Positions 25,301-34,260 are shown, counted from the first letter of the stretch. The stretch is DNA of 64,000 nucleotides from Heloderma charlesbogerti (GCA_026122225.1 JANEZZ010001866.1:1240001-1304000), one strand, 5' to 3'. The notes: a model not told the origin generated them from the sequence alone. Program-made: numbers and translations.

Positions 25301-28300
25301 ACTAAGAACAGAGAAACAGGCAAAATGGGACTGAGCATTCACGAGCCAGGGAGGGATGACAAGAAGAGAAATCTAATGTAGCTTCTAAAGAACAGCTGGA
25401 AATAATTCAGCGCCCTCCACTCAGAGCAAGTGGCCAAGACTAACACGGTGGGTTATAGATGACAAAAAAAATGCAGAATACTTTCGCTCTGGGAGCCTGT
25501 TGAGAAACTATAGGAGTGCCCCCAATTTTAATCCAAAAAACCGACCTACACTCCAGGCATCAAATGTTTGTAAGGCAAAGACCTAGACAGAATCCAAGGG
25601 CAGCAGGAGGGGAACACCTTTATGATGGTGGTATAATGGTAAATTATAAGTGCGGGTGCAGTCCCTATAGCCACGCCCTAAAGGAAAAAAAAATGCAGGC
25701 AGCTGGCTTGCTCTGGATCTCTGTATGGGGGGGGGGTGTGGATGAGAGAGAGGTCTTTTGTAAAGCAAATGGCTCTTAATTACCCATTCAAGACCAAGCT
25801 ATTACAAAATACTTTGCATTTCAACAGGGAAAGCTCACAACAGTATATTACACCAAGCTGGAGGAGCTTGGATTCTTCGGTTGTGTTGGGCACAAAACAG
25901 ATTTTAAATTGTATCCAGAGCTACTGGGATGAAAGAAACAAATATTTGTTATATTTGTGAAAATATAAAAGCCAAAACCTATTTTTAAATTCTTTAATAA
26001 ATGCAATGTTTAAAGGATAGGTAGGATATTATTATTATTATTATTTGTATACTACCCAATAGCTGAAGCTCTCCGGGCGGTTTACAAAAACATTAAAAAT
26101 ACAATATACAGAGATTAAAAACCATTTATATTTTAAAAAACCCACATAAACAGACAATATACACAAAAGAAACCTATATCTAAAACAACTTCAAACAATC
26201 TCAAAAGCAAACAATCTTAACCATAAGACATTCTAGGATCTATTAAAACTTATCATATGCTGCAGAATGCCTGGGAGAAGAGAAAGGTCTTGACCTGGCA
26301 CCGAAAAGATAACAATGTTGGTGCCAGGTGGGCCTCATCAGGGAGATCATTCCATAATTTGGGAGCCACCACCAAGGATATGGCTTCTTACGGCAGTTGC
26401 ACAAGCAAAAGCGGGGGGCTGAAATACATTTCTGCCCAAACTACACCAAGGGCACAATCCTATGCATGTTTAGACAGAAAAGCCTCCTACGTGGGGAATG
26501 CTGGGAGTTGTAGCACTTTTCTCTGTCCAAACATGCATAGGAGTGCACCTCAGTTTATGTAGGGAAAAGTTAGGGACAAATTGCCTAATTAAGATGATGC
26601 TCTCCAGCCCCTCTGCAGGGTTTGAAGAGGTTGCTCAACAAGCTCCACCCACAGTGCTGCATCATGCGCTGTGGCCAGGACATCCTGACAGAAGTGGGCG
26701 GAGACACTCCGCCCATGTCATGCGGTAGGAATATATTTCTTAGAAAATGTATATAGGCCGCCCTTCTAATGCGTTTTGCATTGCCCAGGGGAGCACGCAG
26801 CAAATAGACCCACGAGACCACAGCAGTGCATACGCCAGAGGCACAGCACATAAAAGCAATTAGAATAGGGGATCGCTGCACAAAAACCTCCACCCAGCAG
26901 GTCGATGCCAGAATAAGTTTTAAACAAGCAGGGAAAAGTAAGAGGAGGGAATCAAAGGGCGAGAGATTTGGTAAACTAGGTGCATTCTAACGTCCCAGCA
27001 AGCCGTGCCTTGGCCACAGATGGGAAGCAGTCTCATACCAGGACAGAAGATTGCTCCATTTAGCCCAGCATTGCCCACTCTGCCTAGCAAAGGACCTCCA
27101 TGTTCCCATGCAGAGAAGCGTCTACCCCGACACCTTCTATCTGATCCTTTTAACTGGAGATGCTGGGGTTTGAGCCTGGGACTTTCTGCATGCAAAGCAG
27201 GGGCTCCATCGATGACATACAGGCCCTCCCTTATGCAACACGGTGTTATGGACATAAATGAAACAGGGTGAAGCTTCAGCTGAATTCCCCACCCCCACCC
27301 CCAGACTTGCCCTAGAGTGGCCTTTCCCCAACCTGGTGTCCTCCACATGTGTGGGACTGCAACTCCCATCATTCCCAGCCAGCATGGTCTGGGAATGATG
27401 GGAGTTGCAGTCCCACACATCTGGAGGACACCAGGTCAGGGAAAGGCTGCTCCAGAGCTTGTCACACCTCAGTTTCCCCTCATAACAGCACAACTACCAA
27501 AATAGCAAGCTTTCTTGGATAAGGAACTCCGTATGCTCCCAGAAACTAGGGGGCAACAGAGAACGTCCTGTTGCGTGATCAGTTCCGATTTCCTGCTCCC
27601 TCCCCTTCCTCTTCCTCCACAACAAACACCATATGGTCATTCCAGAAAGGAAGCCAGTAACCATATTTCATGCCTTTGCTTGCTTACACTCACGCACCCA
27701 GCTTTAGGCGGTGCTTGTAGTTGAACAGCGTTAGCCTTCTCTGATGATGTGTATAAAAGCACTCCTAAAGTAAGTTGATTTGAACTAGCTCTAGCCTACA
27801 TTTATTGCTTCCGGTACTAAATGCTGCATTGCAACAATTTCTCTATATAAAGCAACTCTGCTGTAAGTCACACCAGACTTTCCAACAAACTTTCCCCACC
27901 CACTACATACCTCACTCTGGTATGTCCAGGGGAACAAGACCAAGCAAGCCAATTTGTGCCACCATGTTGCTTACCTCATGATCACATTGGATGCTGACAG
28001 GGAAGCCAGTGAAGAGGAATCCACGGAGGATGTGGAACCGATGCTGGCCAAACTGCTCCTCCGCCTGCTGGCCATTCTAAAGGATCCAGCCATGAGCTCG
28101 TCATCGGAAGAGTTGTCTTCAAAAGAGCCCAGCACAAACTTGGCCATCACTTGCCGCTTCATTTGCACCTGGCTGATCTCCGGCTCTTCCCAAGAGAGGG
28201 ACTTCATTTGCCTCAGCAAGTGGCTCGAGGAAGGGCCAACAACCCGGCCCAAAGGCCTCACGGAATCGGCGGCCTGCAGTCCTTGGGGCTGCGAACACTC

Positions 28301-28618
28301 CGAGGCCGAATGGGGAATCGGGGGCTTGGACTGGCAAGTGGGGTGTTCCGGCTTAGGGGCAGTCACGGAAGTCTGGTTGCTTGGAGGGGGCTGCTGGGAG
28401 GGGCCCATGGAGGCCTGGCCGGGCCCTGCCGAAGGGGCTTGTGTTCCCAAAGCCTCTGGGGGCAGGAGTGGTGACGCCCGAGAAGGCAGCTCCTGGGCTT
28501 CTGAAGTAACCGGCTGCTCAGGCTCCATCTCTCTCTGGTTAACTGAGGGACACTTTGCCATCTTGGTCCAAACCAACCACATCACAATGAGCAGGGACAC
28601 AAAAGCCAGCAGAACCAT
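1222..28618 (-). CDS. ACACB: ACACB, acetyl-CoA carboxylase 2 (5' part of gene; ten coding exons, open at the left edge)
   Basis: Acetyl-CoA carboxylase makes malonyl-CoA from acetyl-CoA and bicarbonate with ATP and biotin. ACC2 sits on the outer mitochondrial membrane, where malonyl-CoA inhibits carnitine palmitoyltransferase 1. Ten exons, listed separately, join in frame to 602 codons. They give a hydrophobic N-terminus, a low-complexity Ser/Pro region, the AMPK site, and the biotin-carboxylase/ATP-grasp core up to the motif [10 protein letters not shown]. The hydrophobic start marks this as ACC2 rather than cytosolic ACC1. It lies next to UNG, as in human. The remaining biotin carboxylase, the biotin carrier and the carboxyltransferase domains must lie beyond base 1. 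A splice acceptor just before the ATG implies an upstream non-coding exon that I could not locate. Intron 1 of the coding part (13736-27974) is unusually crowded with insertions. Confidence 0.96.
1690..1860 (+). repeat. L2/MIR-like tail
   Basis: CTCTCTCAGCCTAACCTACC, TCACAGGGTTGTC and GAGGTGAGATATAAGTGTCA with AATAAATTAAAT form the usual 3' part of an old CORE-like SINE or L2 tail. A weaker relative lies at about 40870-41000. Confidence 0.55.
1944..2063. mobile_element. Palindromic MITE family B, copy 1
   Basis: It begins CAGCCTTCCTCAAGCTGGTG and ends GTGGAAGGCTG, with core ACTACAACCCCCAGCAT against TGATGGGAGTTGAAGT. The right arm is diverged. Confidence 0.72.
2279..2488 (-). CDS. ACACB: ACACB exon, ATP-grasp central part
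   Basis: 210 bases (70 codons) encoding [40 protein letters not shown] and [20 protein letters not shown]. These include the HLEVQ and QRRHQK segments that line the ATP/bicarbonate site. Acceptor AACAG, donor GTGCGC, which departs from the usual GTRAG. Confidence 0.96.
2715..2950 (+). mobile_element. CR1-like 3' end, sense orientation
   Basis: CAGTTGAACATTAGAAGGAA, GGTGGGCTGCCCTTCACTGG, TCTTCAGGCCGAGGCTAAAA, GGGTTGGACTGGGCAGTCTA and CTAGGATTCTGTGG follow the usual order at the CR1 3' end. A short related piece ends at 41540 (GGAGGTTGGACTAAAAGGCC). Confidence 0.65.
3830..4110 (+). mobile_element. L2-like LINE 3' end
   Basis: GGTGGCCCCCTTCCTGTGGA, CAGGCGCCAACATTCTGTTG, TTCCGGCGCCTCCTGAAGAC and the end GCAGTATATAAATATTGTAA match the copy at 48.1-48.4 kb. 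Confidence 0.65.
5100..5700. repeat. Diverged interspersed repeat with AACCCA/TGGGTT inverted motifs
   Basis: Frequent TAACCCA, GGGTTA and TTGAATATTCAA-like words in both orientations occur here, at 4570-4720, at 36120-36330 and at 40970-41270. They probably represent one old DNA-transposon-like family that I cannot name. Confidence 0.45.
5888..6004. mobile_element. Palindromic MITE family A, copy 1
   Basis: An imperfect palindrome with ends GGGCCCAATCCTGTGCATG and GCAAAGGATTGCACCC. TTA flanks both sides (5885-5887 and 6005-6007). The arms carry TTTAGACAGA and the core ACAACTCCCA/TGGGAGTTGT. Confidence 0.85.
6405..6538. mobile_element. Palindromic MITE family A, copy 2
   Basis: Same ends (GGACACAATCCTATGCATG and GCATAGGATTGGGCCC) and inner palindrome. 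Flanks TTA and TTG. It lies 88 bases downstream of the donor of the ACACB glycine-loop exon. Confidence 0.85.
6626..6736 (-). CDS. ACACB: ACACB exon, ATP-grasp glycine-rich loop
   Basis: 111 bases (37 codons) encoding [20 protein letters not shown] and [17 protein letters not shown]. The run of four glycines is the ATP-binding loop of the ATP-grasp fold. Acceptor CTCAG, donor GTAAAAAG. Confidence 0.97.
7278..7302. repeat. (GA)n(TG)n microsatellite
   Basis: GAGAGAGAGTGTGTGTGTGTG followed by a short AATAAT run. Confidence 0.85.
7742..7848 (-). CDS. ACACB: ACACB exon, biotin carboxylase ([11 protein letters not shown])
   Basis: 107 bases encoding [11 protein letters not shown], a divergent loop, then [11 protein letters not shown]. 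Acceptor TTCCTAG, donor GTAACT. The first two bases complete a Gly codon begun in the previous exon. No long ORF marks this exon; it was found by phase and homology. Confidence 0.94.
8160..9010 (-). mobile_element. CR1-like LINE tail with two other CR1 tails nested in it
   Basis: The host repeat reads AGCCCTGCTGGATCAGACC at 8174, resumes CCAACGTTCTGTTCACACAG at 8660 and again CCCACGTTCCCCAGCAACTG at 8799, ending GTGAATTCCACAGTTTAACC. Insertion 1 (about 8203-8655) begins with AGAATCATAGAAT, the reverse of the CR1 terminal repeat. Insertion 2 (about 8728-8796) ends CTATTCTATGATTCT in the other orientation. TAGT flanks insertion 1 on both sides. Confidence 0.75.
9473..9571 (-). CDS. ACACB: ACACB exon, biotin carboxylase ([16 protein letters not shown])
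   Basis: 99 bases encoding [20 protein letters not shown] through IPTLPWSGS. Acceptor TTCCAG, donor GTAAGAG. Phases fit on both sides. Confidence 0.97.
10254..10335 (-). CDS. ACACB: ACACB exon, biotin carboxylase ([12 protein letters not shown])
   Basis: 82 bases encoding [19 protein letters not shown] and HKHGIAFL. Acceptor ATTATAG, donor GTAGGTG. The exon is too short to stand out as an ORF and was found by translating the minus strand and fitting the phases of both neighbours. Confidence 0.95.
11291..11400 (-). CDS. ACACB: ACACB exon, biotin carboxylase ([14 protein letters not shown])
   Basis: 110 bases encoding [14 protein letters not shown], then the Asn-rich turn, then [15 protein letters not shown]. 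The acceptor is TTTTTAG and the donor GTAAGG. The intron to the previous exon is only 82 bases. Confidence 0.97.
11437..11466. repeat. (CA)n microsatellite next to an ACACB donor
   Basis: CGCGCACACACACACACGCA; in the transcript it is a UG-rich run about 18 bases after the donor of the exon at 11483-11621. Confidence 0.85.
11483..11621 (-). CDS. ACACB: ACACB exon, N-lobe of biotin carboxylase
   Basis: 139 bases encoding [19 protein letters not shown] through [13 protein letters not shown], the opening Rossmann-like segment of the biotin-carboxylase domain. The acceptor is GCTAG and the donor GTATGTG. A TG-rich tract begins about 18 bases into the downstream intron. Confidence 0.97.
11785..12075. 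mobile_element. Two tRNA-derived SINE copies, opposite orientation
   Basis: The plus head at 11785-11880 has an A-box-like ACAGCTCAGTGACAGAGCA and a B-box-like GTTCAATCC. From about 11893 to 12075 a second copy runs on the minus strand: its head is at the high end (AGCATCTCC, GGTTCGGTCCCC reversed) and its tail reads AACATGGGACACTGCCTTAT on the plus strand. Confidence 0.7.
12640..13470 (-). mobile_element. L2-like LINE 3' end, longest copy
   Basis: On the minus strand it encodes [20 protein letters not shown] and [19 protein letters not shown], then ends in TATAAAAATGTAATAAATAA. It starts about 130 bases downstream of the ACACB AMPK-site exon. Confidence 0.72.
13603..13735 (-). CDS. ACACB: ACACB exon with the AMPK phosphorylation site
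   Basis: The 133-base exon has an acceptor TTACAG and a donor GTACCG. It encodes [16 protein letters not shown], the segment holding the serine that AMPK phosphorylates in ACC1/ACC2 (SMSG context), followed by the start of the biotin-carboxylase domain ([20 protein letters not shown]). It splices in frame from the first coding exon about 14 kb upstream. Confidence 0.96.
14320..14505 (+). mobile_element. L2-like LINE tail with AAAT/AAAC run
   Basis: TTTTGTAAGCCGCCTTGAGT and GGTGGGGTATAAATCAAATA followed by (AAAT)n(AAAC)n at about 14474-14504. Confidence 0.65.
14831..14964. mobile_element. Palindromic MITE family A, copy 3
   Basis: Ends GAGCACAATCGTATGCA and GCATAGGATTGCGCCT, with TTA on both sides (14828-14830 and 14965-14967) and core ACTCCCAGCAT/ATGCTGGGAGT. 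Confidence 0.85.
15500..16885. other. G-depleted, C-rich tract, no gene
   Basis: The plus strand is almost free of G: a hand count of 15841-16020 gives about 10 G in 180 bases, and of 16681-16860 about 16 in 180, with very many C runs. The flanks are normal in composition. Translations give only low-complexity peptides. No tandem period and no mitochondrial gene could be recognised. Confidence 0.8.
17690..19420. promoter_or_regulatory. Intragenic CpG island in the first ACACB coding intron
   Basis: About 1.7 kb with very high GC and CpG density; the strongest part is 18560-19420, with runs such as CGCGCGCGCGCG at 18790-18801. It lies between the exon with the ATG and the AMPK-site exon. It may be an alternative ACACB promoter, since acetyl-CoA carboxylase genes are known to use several promoters, but no first exon can be proved. 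Long ORFs across it on both strands are composition artefacts. It contains GC-enriched copies of repeats seen elsewhere. Confidence 0.75.
18196..18315. mobile_element. Palindromic MITE family A, GC-enriched copy inside the CpG island
   Basis: It aligns end to end with the other copies (GGGCGCAATCCCGCGCACG ... GGGATTGCGCCC) but A/T positions are widely replaced by G/C: GCACG for GCATG, TTCAGACA for TTTAGACA, GAGAAGTCC for AAAAAGTCC. The palindrome survives in part. Confidence 0.75.
19411..22575 (-). mobile_element. BovB (RTE clade) LINE, nearly full length, frames broken
   Basis: The first block, 22505-21222, carries the apurinic-type endonuclease: [36 protein letters not shown] and SDHELL. 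A second block, 20990-20592, has the start of reverse transcriptase ([32 protein letters not shown]). The third block, from 20516, has the RT core ([26 protein letters not shown] at 20168-20157) and the typical C-terminus ([24 protein letters not shown]). Changes of frame between the blocks show it is not intact. Its 3' end merges with the CpG island near 19411. BovB is widespread in squamates and known for horizontal spread to ruminants. Confidence 0.95.
24190..24560 (-). mobile_element. L2-like LINE 3' fragment
   Basis: AAGGTCTTGACTTGGTGCCT, GCACTTTTCTAAGGAGGGTG and GGTGCCACCACTGAAAACGC match the 26.0 and 59.9 kb copies. Confidence 0.6.
26020..26400 (-). mobile_element. L2-like LINE 3' end
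   Basis: (ATT)n, TACCCAATAGCTGAAGCTCT, GGCGGTTTACAAAAACATTA, then AAAGGTCTTGACCTGGCACC and GGGAGCCACCACCAAGGATA. Confidence 0.68.
26450..26549. mobile_element. Palindromic MITE family A, copy 5
   Basis: Ends GGGCACAATCCTATGCATG and CATGCATAGGAGTGCACC; a short loop from a core deletion (CTACGTGGGGAATGCTGGGA). Confidence 0.82.
27026..27215 (-). mobile_element. tRNA-derived SINE
   Basis: The plus strand shows the reversed head at the high end (GGAGATGCTGGGGTTTGAGC, TTTCTGCATGCAAAGCAGGG), so the SINE is on the minus strand. Confidence 0.65.
27319..27449. mobile_element. Palindromic MITE family B, near-perfect hairpin
   Basis: The left arm (GGCCTTTCCCCAACCTGG, GTCCTCCACATGTGTGGGAC, TGCAACTCCCATCATTCCC) pairs almost fully with the right arm (GGGAATGATGGGAGTTGCA, GTCCCACACATCTGGAGGAC, GTCAGGGAAAGGCT). 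It is one of the best-preserved copies. Confidence 0.85.
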
Positions 28619-28627
28619 TCAGAAGTC
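27975..28627 (-). CDS. ACACB: ACACB exon with start codon (membrane anchor and Ser-rich N-terminus)
   Basis: The acceptor CTAG ends at 28628 and the ATG is at 28618-28616. The coding part is 644 bases, ending with two bases of an Arg codon before GTAAGC. The protein starts with about 19 hydrophobic residues ([17 protein letters not shown]), the outer-membrane anchor typical of ACC2. A long Pro/Gln/Ser-rich stretch follows, then a conserved block ([20 protein letters not shown]) that matches the ACC2 pattern ahead of the phosphorylation site. Bases 28619-28627 are 5' UTR. Confidence 0.95.
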
Positions 28628-28869
28628 CTAGAAATAAGGAGAAGATAAATGCGTTTCATGTGTGCCAGGAGGAAGCGCGCACAGACACACAAACGTCCAG
28701 CCAGCCTTGGGGCAATGTCAGGACCTCAGACTTGGGAGTCCTGCCTGTTAATCCAAGATATGTGGCTGCAGTGGAGGGTACCCTGAATTAATTCCACTTC
28801 AAATTAAAAAACATTGTTTGGATTCCCAGAGAACTAGCAGCAAAGCGGGCAATCGCATCATAAGCAAAA

Positions 28870-29290
28870 GAGTGGTTTCGTTTATTGACTGACGGATTTA
28901 AACTACTTATATCCTGCCTGATATCATGAGATCTCTAAGCAGTTTACATAAGAAATACATAAAATGCAATATAAACACCAATGTAAGCACAATAATAAAT
29001 ACATTAAAATGTTGCAAAAATAGTAAAGCAGAGCAATGCAATTATAAGTCAGTGAAAGCTGACTACAGCTCGCCACAGTTTCCACTGCTTGGACCACACA
29101 TCAAAGAGGGTTCCCGCATGTGGGAGCCGCTACCAAATGTGCTGTTACCTGGTGAGATGCTGTTGGACTTCCTGATGTGTTATCCATTCCGCTCCCCCGC
29201 CCCCCCCCCCCAAGCTTATGAGCTCTTTAAGTGCTCTTTAACTGCCCAAAGGCGTTTTTAAAAAGCCCGAGGAACCTGGTAGTTTAGGCA
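28870..29290 (-). mobile_element. L2-like LINE 3' fragment upstream of ACACB
   Basis: TTATATCCTGCCTGATATCA, CTAAGCAGTTTACATAAGAA and long A-rich sequence of the family; a run of ten Cs at about 29201-29211. Confidence 0.55.
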
Positions 29291-30973
29291 CCTTAAAATC
29301 TCACACTACTGACACCTCAGAATTGGAAGTATTTCTTTCCAGAGCTGACCCAACCGTCGAGTTAGAGAGAATCAGCAGGAATGGTGTGGTTCAGATTCAT
29401 ACACAAACACAGAGACCCAACAGCAAGCACCTCCAAAATCGTAAAACTGCTGTCCAAGACCGTAATGTAAATACACAACGCAGCCATAATCCTTCGCTTT
29501 AAGAAAACAATCCACCTCTTATTTTATACTGTGCCCAATAGAATCCCCTTGCCAGAGGCCTGACTTAGCGCTTTGGTCCTCCCATGGCCGTCCGGTGCGT
29601 AATGCGGCCGAGTCAAAGGGGTTCTTGAAACACAAGCTATTTTTATTCTCTAAAAACAGCACCTTGGTAACAGCGAGGCTGCCGAGCTGGCTGCAATCCT
29701 GCAACACGGCCTGCTTATGAGGCAATCTACCCCCCTGCCGTGACGCTCTAACCTCCCATGGCCTCGCGGAAGACACGGCCCTCTGTATCTCAACACTTGA
29801 TACGCCTGTAGGTCTCAAGCAACACAGCTGCAGAGAGCATCAGGTGACCTTTCTCCCACAGCTAAGGGAAAGCAAGCAGCAAACGCTTTGAGTCTCTTTT
29901 TAAGGGCCCGAGGATGCATCCAAAGCCAATATGGGAGCCGGACGTGGAAGGCTCTTGGGTCTTGCTCCTCTGCCTTGGACTCGCCACTTATCCTTGGGAA
30001 AATCGCCCGGTTTTCAGGCACAGAAGCAGTGGCAGAGATGTGCGACTCTGACAAAGAGTTCTGGAGAACTCGAAAGCTTGCACAAGTTTGTGGAATTTTG
30101 GTTGATCCAAATCAAGGTATTACACAACTGTGGAGTTTGGATTTTTATTTCTTTTCCCTGGACCAGCACATCTGTCCTTGTTCTTTGTTTTTTTTTAAAC
30201 AGGCTTTTGAACACTGGCTCCTAGTCCTCTGACTCACCTTGGCCTTCAAGCTCATCTAGAACAAAATGCATGTTCCATCCCGCACAAAGCGCACTATAGG
30301 TGGCCAATTCACTTCCAGTATCCCAATTCAAGGTGCTGTCATTTTTGTGCATGTGAATTTAACATTGTTTATATCCAAGCCCCTTGGAGTTCAACTGGAC
30401 TTGCTCACAAAAAAGTGCATATATAGGATTGCAGCCTCAAGTGTTATCAAAATGGAATAGTCTTGCTTGTCAAGCAAATGTTTGACAACATCCGTTGTAC
30501 AGAGGAAAAAAAGACATCAAATTACAATTAACCATCAACAGATAAAATAAAAACAAAAGATCACAGAATTAAAGGAATGACTAGACCCACAGCCATTCTA
30601 TTATATATCAAAAGGTATTTAAGAGGCACCATTAGGGTTCTGTTTTGTTAAGGGTGAAATCATCAACAGAAATATACAAATATATTAGCATCATAGAGAC
30701 AAAAAATTGTGAGACGGTACTACGTCTGACAACAGTGTAAGATTTAAGTAGCTGGGGAGTGTTTTGCCTTTCTGGGGGATTCAACATGTGCTTTTTTAGA
30801 AGGTGCTGGTTTTAACCAAGAAATCCCTAAAGAGCTATCAGGAAGCTCATCAGGACATATTACTAAGAGCAGGTCAGCTGTGCTTTGGATCCCCAGCTAA
30901 ATAATTAACCCAACTTTCTTTGATTTAAAATCAAGGTGATTGGTTCTTGCTCAAGGTGATTTACAGACATTAA

Positions 30974-31110
30974 GGGCACAATCCTATGCATGTTTAGACA
31001 TAGAAATGTCCTACAATTCCCAGCATGCCTCAGGCAGCCATGCTAGCTGGGGTATGCCAGCTGGGGCTTGTAGGCCTTTTTTCTGTGTAAGGTTGCATAG
31101 GATTGCACCC
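30974..31110. mobile_element. Palindromic MITE family A, copy 6
   Basis: Ends GGGCACAATCCTATGCATG and GCATAGGATTGCACCC with TAA on both sides (30971-30973 and 31111-31113). Confidence 0.87.
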
Positions 31111-31197
31111 TAAATGAAATCTTTATCAAAGTTGAAAGCAAGCCTAAAATAATAACAGTTAAACATCTGAAACAGTCATTTGCTTTAAAGTATAAAG

Positions 31198-31323
31198 CAG
31201 CCTTCCCCAACCTGGTGCCCTTCAGATGTGTTGGACTACACTTCCCATAATCCCCAGCAGCTGGCTGGGAGAATATGGGATGTAGTCCCACACATCTGCG
31301 GGGCACCAGGCTGGGGAAGGCTG
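31198..31323. mobile_element. Palindromic MITE family B with probable 8-bp target duplication
   Basis: Ends CAGCCTTCCCCAACCTGG and GGCTGGGGAAGGCTG. Flanks GTATAAAG and ATATAAGG agree at six of eight positions, which suggests an 8-bp duplication as in hAT elements. Confidence 0.8.
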
Positions 31324-31589
31324 ATATAAGGTGATGCATATGTATTTGAAGGTAGCATTATAATATCACACACACACACAAACACACACACACTCTGCAG
31401 CAAGAAGCAAAGCATTCCAAGACCTGTGTAAGTCTTGGTGGATTTGCTGTTCTTATTCTGTATATGAGAAAAACAAAACCAAATTCCAGTGACTGGTGAT
31501 TGCAGCCCACTTTTAACTGCTGAAGAGGAAGTGAAGGTTATAAACAGCTACTAGACACGATGGCTATCTACTCCTTCCCGTGTCGGAGG

Positions 31590-31760
31590 CGGCAACGTGC
31601 CTCTGAATTCCAGGTGCTGGGGACACGACTGAGAGGGTGCTCCTGGGCTCGTGTCCCGCTTGTGGGCTTCCCATTGGGGCATCTGCATGGCCAAACAGAA
31701 TGCTGCACTAGACAGGTCTTTGGGCCGATCCAGCAAGGCACCTCTGATGTTCTTATGATG
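31590..31760 (+). mobile_element. CR1-like LINE tail fragment, plus orientation
   Basis: CAGGTGCTGGGGACACGACT, GGGCTCGTGTCCCGCTTGTG, GGCATCTGCATGGCC and TGGGCCGATCCAGCAAGGCA are the reverse complement of the GCTGGATCAGACC family. Confidence 0.65.
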
Positions 31761-32422
31761 GCAGCCTGAATCCCAAATATAGCCAAGGGCAGACTTTGAA
31801 AGTGCTGTGAGCCAGCACCGCCATCCTGCTGAATTTTCTCCCTGCCCGCATGCCCCATTTGAAAGTTCCGTGAGACAGATACTTGCCTTTTCTTTCTACC
31901 ATATCGAAAAGATTAACCAAACAGAAAGGCTAACTTTATCCAGGTTTTTTGCCACTTACCAGACCATTCTTATCAAGGTTCATCTTCTCTCTGCCTTCAC
32001 ACTTGTTGTGCCATCTACAAACTTGCTTTCCACAGTCCCCGAAAGCTAGATTGTTATCACACCTCACTAGACTCGAAACTAACTGATGGATATTGGAGTA
32101 TGAACTTGGCAGCGGTTATCGAGAAGAACATAAACTTTAGATTAAATCAGTCCTGCCAGGACAAAAAAAGAAAAGGGAAAAAACCTGCCCTTCTTTATTT
32201 GCATGTTAACATCACCAATGCTGAAGCAAAGTTAACAAGATGATATGACAACAACATGCAGCTGCTACTGTATCTGAAGCCTTCATTAGCCCAACCTGGC
32301 ACCGTGCACTAAACGCAGAAGCAGGGATGGATTTTGGGAAGGTTCTAGAAGATATCAGCTCATCAAGGAATAGCTGAAAACGGAGAGCAACTGATGCAAA
32401 TCACTTTTTAAAGCCACCTAAA

Positions 32423-32564
32423 CCAGCTTTCCCTGAACTGATGCCTTCCAGATGTTTTGGACGACAATTCCCAGAATTCCTGAACTTTGGCCATGTTAGC
32501 TAGGGCTGATGAGAACTGAAAACCAAAACATGGGGGGGGGGCACCAGGTTCAGGAAGCCTGGCA
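32423..32564. mobile_element. Palindromic MITE family B, diverged copy
   Basis: It reads as a decayed copy: CAGCTTTCCCTGAACTGATG, CTTCCAGATGTTTTGGACG, then CAAAACATGGGG and GCACCAGGTTCAGGAAGCC. Confidence 0.65.
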
Positions 32565-33655
32565 GAAACCACTCCCTATGGCTGTGTCTACAAAAAAGTT
32601 TCTTGAGATTCTCAGATTTCTCTCTTATATTAGAGAGAGCGCACATGCAAGTTCCTAGCTCATATGGTGGGTACTTTTGCTGGTTTTCTTTCTTCATTTA
32701 AAAGCTTCTTTCACCAAGCTTTGGATTTTTCTACTGCTTATACTGCAATCCAATGCACTTTTACTCGAAGGTAAGTTTGATTGAGTTCAGTCACTGGGGC
32801 TTCCTCCTGTAACTGGGTATGGAATTAGCTCTCTTCAGTCCTCTCATTGGCCATTAGTGTTGATGTTTTGTTGCTGGTGTGTGTGTGTATTCTTGATATT
32901 GTTATTTGATGTTTTAAACATGCTTGGCTAGTTTTTTTTTTTACTGTTTTAATACTTTGGACCATTTTTATGCTTAGCTGCTTTAGGTATCTCCATTTGT
33001 AGGAGAAAAGCGAGTTATACATCCATCTGTCTATGAATGATCACAAATAACTTGTTCTAGAGATTCCCTGGCTCACTACAAACATTTTAAGGAATTTAAA
33101 TATTTAAAGTTGCTTGACTTCTTCATGCTGCTTCATAGTTCACAAGGATCTCCCAAAACCGCACGACCAATTTCAGCTTGGAGTATCCATTTTATTCTGC
33201 ATAGAAATGGCTTCGGGGGATGAAAGGCTGAGCAAAGCAGTGCCGGAATGACATGCACGCGACACCATTGCAAAGTGTTCTGTCGCCCTCCAAGTGGGAC
33301 AGCTTGATTAGAAGTGGGACAAAGGTCGCCTTCCATCCCAAAATGGCCAACTGTTTCGAACAACATGTCCTCCCAAATGTCACTGAATGCGAGACAGCTG
33401 TAAAAATTGCATCAAGGATGCAACTGTTATTGGCAGAGAGATCTAATTATACTGCCCCTAAACTTATGATCCTCCCAAGTTAAACAAGATAGCATTCTAT
33501 TTTATTCCATTCAGTTGTGACCAACACGTTCTAAGCCAAAATGCATTTTATCTTATTTTACTTTTAATACAGCTATAGCACCAAGGTCTATGTGTAACAT
33601 CACTTTACAAATCTGTGCAAATACACCAATCCTGAGAGATGTGGAATTCTGTGCC

Positions 33656-33962
33656 CAAGGAGGTCAAATCAGTCCATCCTACAGGAAATCAACCCTGACT
33701 GCTCATTGGAAGGACAGATACTGAAGCTGAAATATTTTGGCCACCTAATGCGAAGAGAAAACTCTCTGGAAAAGACCCTGATGCTGGGAAAGACTGAAGG
33801 CAAAAGGAGAAGGGGACGGCAGAGGATGAGATGGCTAGATAGCATCACCGATGCAATGAATATGGACTTGAGCACGCTCCGGGAGAGAGCGCAGGACAGG
33901 AAGGCCTGGCATGCTCTGGTCCATGGGGTCACGAAGAGTTGGACACGACTGAACAACAACAA
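33656..33962 (+). mobile_element. BovB 3' fragment
   Basis: It encodes [20 protein letters not shown] and [19 protein letters not shown] in the frame of the BovB C-terminus, and ends in the BovB 3' UTR (GGTCACGAAGAGTTGGACAC) with an ACAACAACAA tail. It is a 5'-truncated insertion. Confidence 0.93.
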
Positions 33963-33974
33963 ATGTAACTTGGG

Positions 33975-34260
33975 CCCCAATTCAAGGAAAGGAAAGGCTC
34001 CCCCTGTGCAAGCAGCGGGTCATTACTGACCCCTAGAGGGATGCCGCTTATCCTGTTTTCATGGCAGACTGTAGCAGGGTAGTAGGCCATTGCCTTCCCC
34101 AGTCGTGACCACCTTCCCCCCAGCAAGTTGGGTACTCATTTTACTGACCTCAGAAGGATGGAGGGCTGAGTCGACCGGAGCCACTTACCTGGGACCCAGC
34201 TTCTGCTGGGATCGAACTCAGGTCGTGGGGAAGAGTTTCGGTTGCAATACTGCCGCCTAC
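33975..34260 (-). mobile_element. Second tRNA-derived SINE family
   Basis: On the minus strand: GTGGCAGAGTGGTAGGCGGC (A box) and CTGAGTTCGATCCCAGCAGA (B box), then GTCCCAGGTAAGTGGCTCCG and TGAGTACCCAACTTGCTGGG. It resembles squamate tRNA-type SINEs. It directly abuts a BovB 3' end in opposite orientation. Confidence 0.72.

Larger units (their letters stand above)
22576..27974. other. ACACB first coding intron, upstream part
   Basis: No exon recognised. It holds an L2-like tail at about 23380-23500, the listed repeats at 24.2, 26.0, 26.5, 27.0 and 27.3 kb, and a (CA)n run near 25110. The rest is unassigned. Confidence 0.6.

Noticed and set aside
27954..28631. 225-codon plus-strand ORF opposite the first ACACB coding exon
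   Set aside because: It is the antisense shadow of the ACACB exon, which has splice sites, a start codon and family motifs.
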